DNA of 64,000 nt from Helicobacter pullorum NCTC 12824. Its GTDB lineage: Bacteria; Campylobacterota; Campylobacteria; Campylobacterales; Helicobacteraceae. The notes under the pieces were generated by a model. The model made no database searches. It saw only the letters and a program-made list of their open reading frames with translations, and was not told the origin of the DNA. Where the stretch lies: NCBI RefSeq assembly GCF_017979475.1, contig NZ_JAERIT010000003.1:1-64000 (forward strand). The letters run 5' to 3'. The position numbers and the translations under genes are program-made. This document shows positions 39,242-47,699 of the stretch, in pieces. How positions within the stretch are numbered: position 1 is the first letter of the stretch; the number at the start of each line of letters is the position of its first letter.

Positions 39242-39898
39242 ATGCTAGAATGGAGCAATGAATTTAGCGTAAAGAACGCATATTTGGACAATCAGCACAA
39301 ACAGCTTTTTCAATATGTTGCTGATGCTTATAACCTCACTAAAAATGGTGTAAAAAATAAAGAATCTCTATTACTTCTAATTAACAAAATTTTAGAGTAT
39401 TCTAAAGAGCATTTTAGAGATGAAGAAAGTTATATGCAACGCATTAATTATCCTTTGTTGAAAAAACACAAAGAATCTCATCAAAAAATGATTGCCACTA
39501 TCCACAAGATTAGGGCTAATTTGGGGGATAGTCAAAAAGATAGCATAGAAGTTTATAGTTTTTTGAAAAATTGGCTTTTGAAGCATATTTTGCAAGAAGA
39601 TAAGAAAATCGAAGCATATCGCAGTCGTTTGATTGATATTAATGAAATACCTTATACTCTTGAGCAACAAACGCAGATTCTTGCGCAAACTTATAATGTT
39701 CAGCAAGAGCAGCAACATATTTATATTTGTCTTTGTCCTTTAAAGGAATTTGAAGTCTGTGATACTCTTCATAAAAGTATGCAAATTAATCAAACTCTTT
39801 TGCGATGCAAAACATGCAAACAACCTTTGGTGTTTAAAGATATAAAACTTGATGATGAAAAACATTTTGATGCCTTAGCGAAAAAATATTTTCATTAA
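39242..39898 (+). CDS. Bacteriohemerythrin with C-terminal Cys-pair domain
   Basis: The 218-aa product has a four-helix hemerythrin domain with the full di-iron set at His19, His57, Glu61, His76, His80, His115 and Asp120 (HFRDEE, HKESH, HILQED). It would bind oxygen reversibly. A C-terminal extension (about 155-218) carries CLC...C and CKTC, like a small zinc ribbon, also seen in the paralogue at 59482. The next gene starts 12 nt downstream, so hemerythrin and a FapA-like protein form an operon. Confidence 0.9.
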   Translation: MLEWSNEFSVKNAYLDNQHKQLFQYVADAYNLTKNGVKNKESLLLLINKILEYSKEHFRDEESYMQRINYPLLKKHKESHQKMIATIHKIRANLGDSQKDSIEVYSFLKNWLLKHILQEDKKIEAYRSRLIDINEIPYTLEQQTQILAQTYNVQQEQQHIYICLCPLKEFEVCDTLHKSMQINQTLLRCKTCKQPLVFKDIKLDDEKHFDALAKKYFH

Positions 39899-39910
39899 TA
39901 TGGAGTATGT

Positions 39911-41656
39911 ATGGTATTTGTTTCAAGAGGATATGAAATTTTTGAAAATGTCTCTAATATCTCGCAGCTTTTGGAAGAGCAAAAAGAAGTTTATGGCGAA
40001 GAGATAGATTTTTATTTATTGGCTTATGAGACATTCTATAGCAAGCATAATGAAAATCAATTTAAATATGTTCACAACAACAATGTTTTTAATAAAAATT
40101 CCAACTATATTGCTAATATTGATATTAAGCAGGTTTATAAAATAGAGATTTGCAGGAAAAAAGATAAAGAAAAAAGCCCTTTTAGTTTTCAACTCATTGA
40201 GCAGCAAGATACGCTTTTGAGGGCGAGTTTGGAATGTAGAGGGGGAATTGCTTATTATGAGGGAATGAAGTTTGATATTTACCAAGAGCTTTATAAAACT
40301 ATGATTTTAGAAGGGTATTTTATTGGGATTAGAGAATACAATAAATTATCTTCCCAAATTGATTTATTTGTCCGCAATATCAAAGAAAACAACCCGACAT
40401 ACCGCGTTTTTTTGGATATTGGGTCTGGTGTTGCAAATCAAGAGGGCAAAAGCGAAGAATTAAAGATTTATCATACAATGCAAGATATAAATTTTAATCA
40501 TCAAAAAAGTGAAGGATTTATCCCCAAAGTATCTACTAAGGTCGTGCGTAAAGGGGATTTGCTGTTTGATTATATTAAACCAACCAAAGGGCATATTGGG
40601 AGGGATTTAAAAGGCAATATTTTGCCTATTGCACCCGTGAGCATTCATGATATTCAAGTGGATTCTAGCATTGTGGCATTAGAGGGGATTTCAAATATTA
40701 AATTTCACGCAAGAAAAGATGGATTCCTCAAGGAAATACGCCCTTATTCTTTTATTGTTGATGATGAATTGGATGCTAAGAAGAGAGAAGTAGATAATTC
40801 TATAAAGGTGCTTAATATCGATGGTCTTACGCATTCTGATTCTAAGATTCAAGCAGATATTGCTTATATTGGCTCCCATAGAGGAAATATTCAAGCCCAA
40901 AAAGTAGTGATTGATGTTTTGGAGAGAGGAGCAGTAGAAGCTAAGGTGGCATATATTAATAGTTCTCTTGGAGGCAAGATTATCGCAGATTATGTTTATA
41001 TCAAAAATTTACACTCTTATAATGAAATTTATTTTCGTAAATGTTTGGTGATAGATAATGTAGCAGGGGAGCATAATATTTTTGAGTGTAACCCTTCTAG
41101 AATCGCATTTGCCAAAAAGGATAGAGTGGAATATATGATGCTAGAAAAACAATTGCAGATAAAAATTAAGCATTTACGAAAAAGAATGGATGAAATTTAT
41201 ACTTATTTGCTAATTTCACAAGGCAAAGTGCATAAGATTTTGCAAGATAATTCTATTGAGCAACTTCCTAAGAATCTCCGAAGTGTTGTTGAACAGTATG
41301 AAAAATCTTTGAATACTTATCAAAAACTTCTATTAGAATATAGCGATATTGTCAATCTTAATTATGCTAATAAAACGCGATTAAAAAGTATTGATGAAAT
41401 GGCTTTGGGGGCTAGGATTATCATTCGTGGTAATTTCCCAAATGGAGAATCTCTTATTAGATTTAATCTTTATGAGGGCAATAGTGTGCAAAAAACGCTA
41501 AAAGCAACTTTAAATCAACAGAATTTGTATCGTTTGTTTGAGGTTACTAGTAAAGATGGTCGCTTTAGCGTTGCAAACTCATCTGAATACAATCCAAAAT
41601 ATTGCGATTGGATTTCGGAGTTTTTTCCTAGAGAAAATGAGAAGAATAGTTTTTGA
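39911..41656 (+). CDS. FapA/DUF342-family protein
   Basis: The 581-aa product contains a DUF342 (FapA) domain. A beta-helix-like middle includes VVRKGDLLFDYIKPTKGHIGRDL and later repeated polymer-like strands (IAYIGSHRGNIQAQKVVID). A coiled coil follows (about 410-470) and then a small C-terminal domain. FapA-type proteins influence polar flagellum placement in Vibrio and relatives. Pairing with an oxygen-binding hemerythrin is unusual and suggests a redox input (inference). Confidence 0.8.
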   Translation: MVFVSRGYEIFENVSNISQLLEEQKEVYGEEIDFYLLAYETFYSKHNENQFKYVHNNNVFNKNSNYIANIDIKQVYKIEICRKKDKEKSPFSFQLIEQQDTLLRASLECRGGIAYYEGMKFDIYQELYKTMILEGYFIGIREYNKLSSQIDLFVRNIKENNPTYRVFLDIGSGVANQEGKSEELKIYHTMQDINFNHQKSEGFIPKVSTKVVRKGDLLFDYIKPTKGHIGRDLKGNILPIAPVSIHDIQVDSSIVALEGISNIKFHARKDGFLKEIRPYSFIVDDELDAKKREVDNSIKVLNIDGLTHSDSKIQADIAYIGSHRGNIQAQKVVIDVLERGAVEAKVAYINSSLGGKIIADYVYIKNLHSYNEIYFRKCLVIDNVAGEHNIFECNPSRIAFAKKDRVEYMMLEKQLQIKIKHLRKRMDEIYTYLLISQGKVHKILQDNSIEQLPKNLRSVVEQYEKSLNTYQKLLLEYSDIVNLNYANKTRLKSIDEMALGARIIIRGNFPNGESLIRFNLYEGNSVQKTLKATLNQQNLYRLFEVTSKDGRFSVANSSEYNPKYCDWISEFFPRENEKNSF

Positions 41657-41677
41657 ATAAACTAAAGTCACAAGCAC

Positions 41678-42661
41678 TTAGGCTTTGGTTTCAAAAATTA
41701 AGCTCTCTTTGGAGAGGATTTGTTCGCTAAAATTTTGAATCGCCTCATTGAGATGTTTATTGGTAGTTTCTAAATCATTTTTTTCTTGTTTGATTCTTTG
41801 CATTTCGTTAGAAAAATATTTTTGCAGTGCTTCTTTTTCTTTTGGAGAGAGAGATTCAAGATTGCCATTTTGTTTAATTTTGGCTAAAAGCGCCATTGCC
41901 TCTTGTTTGGAAATTTCTTCTAAAACTCTTTGTTTGGGAGTTTTGATTTCTTGTGTTGGATTAAGGTTTTCTAGGGGATTGACTTGGGAATTTAAAATTT
42001 CTTTGATAGCTGTATAAAGGCTACCTTCTGTGCTTTTGAGGTGTTCTTTGAGGGTTACTTTGCCATTTAAATCCATATCTGCACTAATTAGCCCATCAAG
42101 CAAATCATCAAGGGTTTTGGTTTGTTGGTTGGTAGGTGGCTTAGCAATGTAGCTCTCCACTCCATAAATGTTGATTGAATCTCCATAAATAGTGTTTTTT
42201 TCTGCTGTTAAAAAGGTGTAATCATCTTTGATGAGGGCATTTTCTTGTGGAGAGAATTTTCCATCTTTATTTAAATCTGCATTGAAAGCTCCCATATTGT
42301 AAGCAATTTCGCCATACCAGCCACTGACATAGGATTCTGCTTTGCCACTCAGACGCAAAATGCCATCATCGCGGGTATAAAAATCGCTTTTGTCAAACTT
42401 TTCTTGTAATCTTTGGATATTTTCTTTGGAAAGTAGAGCTTGGACTTTGTCGCCACTGATGCCATCTTCAAACATTACAAGCTGATAGCTAGAATCATTG
42501 GTAAGTTTATTTTTGATAGAAATTTTGGTGGAATCTTGTGGGGATTCTTGGTTTGGCTTGAGGTTTTGTATTTCCTCTTGGGCTAGGGCAGATTCTTTGT
42601 GATTGTTGGCTGCGAAGTAGATTTTTCTAAAGAGGATTTTATCGGCATTGTGGATAAGCAT
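41678..42661 (-). CDS. Hypothetical protein with two EF-hand-like loops
   Basis: The 327-aa protein has no clear signal peptide or membrane segment. Two calcium-loop-like stretches are visible, DLNKDGKFSPQE (starting about Asp129) and DMDLNGKVTLKE (about Asp195). The C-terminus (about 250-318) is a Lys/Glu/Gln-rich coiled coil. I do not recognise a family. Nineteen nt separate it from the small secreted protein upstream, so they may be co-transcribed. Confidence 0.7.
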   Translation of the reverse strand: MLIHNADKILFRKIYFAANNHKESALAQEEIQNLKPNQESPQDSTKISIKNKLTNDSSYQLVMFEDGISGDKVQALLSKENIQRLQEKFDKSDFYTRDDGILRLSGKAESYVSGWYGEIAYNMGAFNADLNKDGKFSPQENALIKDDYTFLTAEKNTIYGDSINIYGVESYIAKPPTNQQTKTLDDLLDGLISADMDLNGKVTLKEHLKSTEGSLYTAIKEILNSQVNPLENLNPTQEIKTPKQRVLEEISKQEAMALLAKIKQNGNLESLSPKEKEALQKYFSNEMQRIKQEKNDLETTNKHLNEAIQNFSEQILSKESLIFETKA

Positions 42662-42680
42662 TTTGCACTCCTATAATCCT

Positions 42681-42869
42681 TTATTTTGGGAAGCATACAA
42701 CTGCACCTAGTTTCATTTTGACGCATCTTGGTTGGCTAGGGTAGATAATTTTTGAAGTTTCTAAGTGTGTTTGATGATTAGATAATGTGGATTTGGTTGT
42801 TTTATTTGTGATTTGGGCAGCATTTAAAAGGTTTGCTAATAATAAAATTGTAAAAAATATTGCTTTCAT
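42681..42869 (-). CDS. Small secreted hypothetical protein
   Basis: The 62-aa product has a clear signal peptide (MKAIFFTILLLANLLNAA) and a mature part of about 44 residues with two Cys near the end (CVKMKLGAVVC), which could form a disulfide. Family unknown. It begins after AAGGAATAAATT and precedes the EF-hand gene. Confidence 0.6.
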   Translation of the reverse strand: MKAIFFTILLLANLLNAAQITNKTTKSTLSNHQTHLETSKIIYPSQPRCVKMKLGAVVCFPK

Positions 42870-43384
42870 AATTTATTCCTTAAATATAATATTGATTCTT
42901 ATTTTATGCAAAAATTACTTAAGGCAATTTAAAATTAATTTGAGCAGTTTTAATCAACCAAAAAGGGGCAAAACAATGCGTTTATCTCAAGATTATCGCA
43001 GTAAAAAGGCGTATGTGTCTTTGGATTATGCTTGATAGTGTGGAGAGATTAGAAAATAGGGAAATAGAGATAATACGCTAAAATACAGGTGGAATTTGGC
43101 ACTTTGGATTGTTTAATAATTTCAAGCAGTATGAAAGCCTGCTAATGTTGGTTTGTAGAGATTTTACTCTTTGTAAATTTTCATTTTGGGTTTGGCAAGT
43201 GTTGGTTTGAATGGGTAGAATCTGCAAAATAGCTAGGGCTTGGCAAATGCTACGCTTTAAGATGTGTTTGTAAAATGGGACAAATCAAGGAGAAAGCTAG
43301 ATTGAATCTAGCTTTTGGAGTGAATGAAATTTTTAAATTTAAGAAGATTGATGCCAAAGTCAAAAGACTTTAGCAATGATAGCC
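42870..43384. other. Gene-poor stretch with a possible 19-codon ORF
   Basis: Nothing in this 515-bp gap looks like a full gene. A 19-codon plus-strand frame (42976-43035) starts with ATG after AAAAAGGGG at good spacing and could be a leader or a remnant. The hairpin at 43293-43315 probably ends the receptor transcript. The remainder shows no signal I can name. Confidence 0.45.
43293..43315. terminator. Hairpin downstream of the TonB-dependent receptor
   Basis: AAAGCTAGA-TTGAA-TCTAGCTTT forms a perfect 9-bp stem about 70 nt past the receptor stop. The stem is flanked by short A/T runs rather than a long U-tract. Confidence 0.6.
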
Positions 43385-45450
43385 TTAAAAATCTAGTTTG
43401 TAGTTAATCCAGAAGTTTCTACCCTCAGTGTAGTCTTGGAATCTGTTTGCATAGCTTGTGCCTTTGCTACCCTCATAACGATAAGGTTCAAAGAAATCTT
43501 TATCTAATAAGTTGTTGATTACAAAGTTAATTGTAGAATTTTTCGTCATTTTGTAACTAAATCCTAAATCCAAAATATAGAAATCTTTATATTTCATCAT
43601 ACCCGGAATCGCATTTCCACCACCACCTTTGCTTTGGGCTAGAGTGTCATAACGCCCTGTGGCTTTTAAGAATGAGCTAAATTTGCCCTTAGTGTAGTTG
43701 AGCTTGACAACTGCAACATGGCGGGGGAGATTAGCATAGCGTCCATAAGGAGAAAATGTATAATCCCCTGATTTGTCGTGTTTTTCCATATAAGTATAAG
43801 ATACATTAGCGCTAAATCCATTCCAAGTGGCTGTATCCATTCCTACTTCAACGCCCCTTGCTCTATCTTTTCCACGATTTACGACAAGCTTACAACCATC
43901 AGCCCCTCCACTACAAATTTGTCCATTGGGCATAGATTCTCCATCGGCATAAGAATCTTGGTCTATGGAATTTTTAAAATCAGTTTGGAAAGCAGTAATG
44001 CTAAGATTTCCATAATCCCAAACATCAAAAATTGCTCCTATTTCGTAGTTGGTGCTTGTTTCGGGATTGAGTTTGGAATTCCCATGAATATCGCCCTTAT
44101 CTACACGATATACTCCATCGCTTAGTTGTTTTGCTTGAGGTGTTTTGTAACCTTTTGCAACACCGCCTTTTAGGGTAACCCAGTCTGTTAGGTGATAGAC
44201 TAAATAGCCTCTAGGGATAATCTCACCTTCAAATAAATCACTATAAGTGTAGCGTAAGCCACCTGTTAAAATCAAATCTTCTGTGATAGAGTATTCCGCT
44301 TCGGCATAAGGGGCGATAATATTTTGTTCTAAAGTTTTTCCTTTATCAATATTGTTCTTATTATCGTTTCTGAAGCCCTCCCACTGATATTGCACACCAG
44401 TGCTTAGCATAACACTTCCAAAAGTATTAAAGTCAAAGGGCATCACAGCTTTGCTCTCCACCACATAAACAGTGCTTTCATTAGCTACTGGCGTGCCTGA
44501 TTTGCTTGTTTGGTCGGTGTATTGGTATTGGGCATAAGTGTTTGTTGTCCCCCAAGTGTAGTAGCCATCATGGTTTAAAATAAGCCCATCGCGATTATAT
44601 GAGGAAGTAGAACGCACTTGTCTTCCACTTGTATTCATTGTATCGGAGTATTGATAATAGTGTTCGCCATCTAAGTAAAGATTGTTTTGATCATTAATCG
44701 TCCAATTTAGCCTCGCTCCAACATTTCCGATTTTATACTCACCGGGGCTGTGGCTAGCATAAGGATTGGTGAGGTTTTTAGCAGGCCATTTTAAGTTGCT
44801 ATGGTCTTTGCCATAATATTTTCCTCTTAAAGCAAGAGAGAGCTTATCTTTGATTAGTGGAAAAGCCATGTAGCCTGTAACGCCTCTCCCATGTCCATAA
44901 AGATTATAGTGTTGTTGGGCTTGAGTCTCAATAGATATTGAACCGGTGAATTTATCTGGATTTTTCTTTGTGATGATATTGACAACCCCACCGATTGCAT
45001 CGCCACCATAAAGTGTAGAAGCAGGTCCTTTGATAACTTCGATTCTTTCAATCATTGAAATAGGTGGTAAATAGCTATTATCTACTCCGCTAAATCCATT
45101 TTCGTGGAATCCATTAACAGTATTTTGACGCTTGCCATCAACAAGCACAAGTGTGTATCCTGTCCCAAACCCACGAATGGTAAAATCATAAGTTCCTGTT
45201 TTGCCTTTTGTGATATTTACGCCGGGAATATCGCTAATTGCATCAGCAATATCTTGCACTGGGCGACTCTCTAACTCTTCTTTGGTAATCACTGAAATAC
45301 TAGCAGGAGCGTCCTTGACATCTTGAGCAAAACCGCTGGCACTTACAACAGAAGTATCAAGCAGGTATTGTTCGGCTCGTTGGCATAGATTCCACTCCAC
45401 ATTAAAGATAGAGCCACAGAAACATAGCTAATGTTCTTTTTGACTTTCAT
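43385..45450 (-). pseudogene. TonB-dependent siderophore receptor, frameshifted after the signal peptide
   Basis: ATG 45450 opens a good signal peptide (MKVKKNISYVSVALSLMWSGIYA), but this frame ends within a few codons. The mature receptor (LLDTSVVSASGF... to the terminal Phe at 43388) is open in another frame from about 45400. The plug (DAPASISVITKEELE, IRGFGTG, IEVIKGPASTLYGGDAIGGVVNI) and the 22-strand barrel are complete, with CirA/CfrA (ferric catecholate) character. A one-base change near 45370-45390 would restore it. As it stands it cannot be exported: a recent pseudogene or a sequencing error. Confidence 0.8.
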
Positions 45451-45526
45451 TCTAAAATCCTTTTGATAATAAAAATAATAATAAGATTGAATTCTATTTA
45501 CTATTTGTTTAAAAATAAATAAAAAT

Positions 45527-45542
45527 AATAATGAATATTATT
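45527..45542. promoter_or_regulatory. Fur-box-like palindrome upstream of the receptor
   Basis: AATAAT-GAAT-ATTATT lies 77 nt upstream of the receptor start, in the gap divergent from the efflux operon. It fits the AT-rich Fur consensus; iron-regulated receptors normally carry one. The base composition lowers specificity. Confidence 0.5.
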
Positions 45543-45696
45543 TATTTTATGTGAAATGTTACAAAGATGTTTTTACCCATTGTTTTTATTGGATTGAATT
45601 TGAAATATTGGTAGAATCTTTAAACTCACTTGAGAAGTTATAGTTGTCTTTTTAAGTTCATTTTTGAGAAAATAATAAAAATTACTTGGAGAAAAA

Positions 45697-46950
45697 ATGA
45701 GAAGAGGCATAAGAATTTTATTGTTTTTGTGCTGTTTTGCATTGAGTGGTTATGCAGAGAGTTTGAAGTTTTTGGTTGAAAATATCAAAAACAACCCTCT
45801 GTTAAATGCCAAAATTTATCAAAAACAATCTTTACACGAAGAAAAAAAGGGGCTTTATGCCCTTTATCTTCCCAAAGTGGAAGTGGGCTATGCTTATCAA
45901 AATACACATAATCCAGATATTTTTTATCCTGCAAATGTTAATGGTCCCTTTGTGGAGGCAACTTGGCTTTTGTTTGATGGATTAAAAAGAGAGGGAAAAC
46001 TAAAAGCACAAAATGATAGAATCAAGTCCTCTGAATTTGCAATACAAAGCACCCAACAACAATTGATTTTGCAAGTTATTCAAAAGTATTTTGGTGCTCT
46101 TAGTTTGCAGTCGCGAAAAAAAGCGGTTTTGAGGCAGCAAGAGGAATTACAACAAAGTATTACAAAATATGAAACGCTTTATCATTCAGGGCTTGCAACC
46201 CAAGATACCCTAGAAGCTATCAAAGCACAATATGCACAAAATTCTTATCAAATAGAAAATATAGAACTTGCTTTAGAATCTTATAAAGAGCAACTAAGCT
46301 TATTAAGCGGGATAGAAAATCCTAGTTTGGAAGAATACACCAAAATAAAAGAAATAGATTTGCAAACCAAGCCAAAAGATAGGGCGGATTTGCAGGCACA
46401 ATTTCATTATGTAAAGAGTTTGGAGAGTGTGCCTATGCAACATTCTTATTTGCCAACCATTGCCCTAAGTAATCGCTATATGCACTATGAATACCATGAT
46501 AGGAATATCCCAACGCTCCCCTTTCCCTTTTCTATAGATAACCCTAAATATCAAAATATTTTTGGGATTAGCGTGTCTTTGACTTTGTTTGATACTTTTG
46601 CTACATATAGGGCTAAGGAAGCTGCACATTTACAAGCTTTGGCAGCAAATTTTGAATACTCTTATCAAAAAGATTCTCAAAGACGCGAACAAATTATCGC
46701 AAAAAATGCCCTAAACACAGCAAAAGAAAAAATCAAATGGGCAGATTCTGCCCTGACTTCTGCATCCATTGCTTATGCCTATGCCAAAGATAAATTTAAT
46801 GCACAACTCATTGATTACACGCAATATTTGGGGGCATTGACGACTTTTTTTGAGGCTCAATCCTTTTATGATGAATCTCTTTTTGAATATGAGATTAAAA
46901 AAGCAGAATTTTTATACAATAATGGAGAGAATTTGGAGGAGTTTTTGTGA
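45697..46950 (+). CDS. TolC-family outer-membrane efflux protein (HefA-like)
   Basis: The 417-aa product has a signal peptide ending GYAES and the two-fold helical repeats of TolC-type channels (e.g. LYLPKVEVGYAYQNTHN and LPTIALSNRYMHYEYHDRN). It forms the exit duct of a tripartite pump. It overlaps the adaptor gene by 4 nt. The operon order OMP-adaptor-RND is that of H. pylori hefABC. Confidence 0.9.
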   Translation: MRRGIRILLFLCCFALSGYAESLKFLVENIKNNPLLNAKIYQKQSLHEEKKGLYALYLPKVEVGYAYQNTHNPDIFYPANVNGPFVEATWLLFDGLKREGKLKAQNDRIKSSEFAIQSTQQQLILQVIQKYFGALSLQSRKKAVLRQQEELQQSITKYETLYHSGLATQDTLEAIKAQYAQNSYQIENIELALESYKEQLSLLSGIENPSLEEYTKIKEIDLQTKPKDRADLQAQFHYVKSLESVPMQHSYLPTIALSNRYMHYEYHDRNIPTLPFPFSIDNPKYQNIFGISVSLTLFDTFATYRAKEAAHLQALAANFEYSYQKDSQRREQIIAKNALNTAKEKIKWADSALTSASIAYAYAKDKFNAQLIDYTQYLGALTTFFEAQSFYDESLFEYEIKKAEFLYNNGENLEEFL

Positions 46951-47699
46951 GAAAGATAGCTAAAAGCCTAATGGCTTTGTGTATTTTTGGTGTTTCTCTT
47001 TTTGGGGAGGGAATCTATGCTACTTTTAGTATCAAAGCAGTGCAAAGTGCGACTTTGAGCCTTGCAAGTAGTGGAGTGGTAGAATCTGTTTTTGTAGAAA
47101 TTGGAGACAATGTCAAAAAGGGTCAAAAGCTTTTAGAATTGAAAGCAAAAGATTTGCAAGAAAATGTAAAGATTGCTTTAGCGACTTTAGAGAGTGCCAA
47201 AGCAGAACATTCATTTTTGGAGGCACAATATCAACGCTATAAACATTCTCAAAATGTTATTGATAAAAATACTTTTGAAAAAATCCAAACTCAATATCAA
47301 TCCAGTGTTTTTGGGCTTAAAAAAGCTAAGGCTCATTATCAATTGCAAAAAGAACTTTTGGATAAAACTATTTTGTATGCACCTTTTAATGGAGTGATTG
47401 TAGATAAATTTGTCGAGGTTGGTGATGGGGTAGGGGCGATTTCAAGTAGGCTTTTTGTGCTAGAATCTAAGCAAAAAAAGGCAATTATTGAGTTTGATTC
47501 GCAGTATTTTAATCAAGTAAAAGTGGGGGATAAGTTTTTGTATAAGATTCAAAATCAAGAACAAAAAATCCCTCTTGTTTTGACAAAGATTTATCCAAGT
47601 ATTGATAAGGATACCAAAAAGGCAAAGGCAGAAGCGGTTTTTGAAAATATTGATTTACCTTCTGGAATCTTTGGAGATGGCTTGATTGTGAGGGAATAA
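46947..47699 (+). CDS. RND efflux periplasmic adaptor (HefB-like, short)
   Basis: This 250-aa membrane-fusion protein has a signal peptide, a split biotinyl-lipoyl-like domain (LASSGVVESVFVEIGDNVKKGQ and APFNGVIVDKFVEVGDGV) around a coiled-coil hairpin (about 75-130), and a beta-barrel end. It is much shorter than AcrA, as in H. pylori HefB. Its stop overlaps the RND start by one base. Confidence 0.92.
   Translation: MRKIAKSLMALCIFGVSLFGEGIYATFSIKAVQSATLSLASSGVVESVFVEIGDNVKKGQKLLELKAKDLQENVKIALATLESAKAEHSFLEAQYQRYKHSQNVIDKNTFEKIQTQYQSSVFGLKKAKAHYQLQKELLDKTILYAPFNGVIVDKFVEVGDGVGAISSRLFVLESKQKKAIIEFDSQYFNQVKVGDKFLYKIQNQEQKIPLVLTKIYPSIDKDTKKAKAEAVFENIDLPSGIFGDGLIVRE

Noticed and set aside
39911-41656. 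Selenoprotein candidates in the window because selC is present
   Set aside because: No gene here shows an in-frame TGA interrupting an otherwise conserved family; the in-frame stops seen belong to decayed genes.
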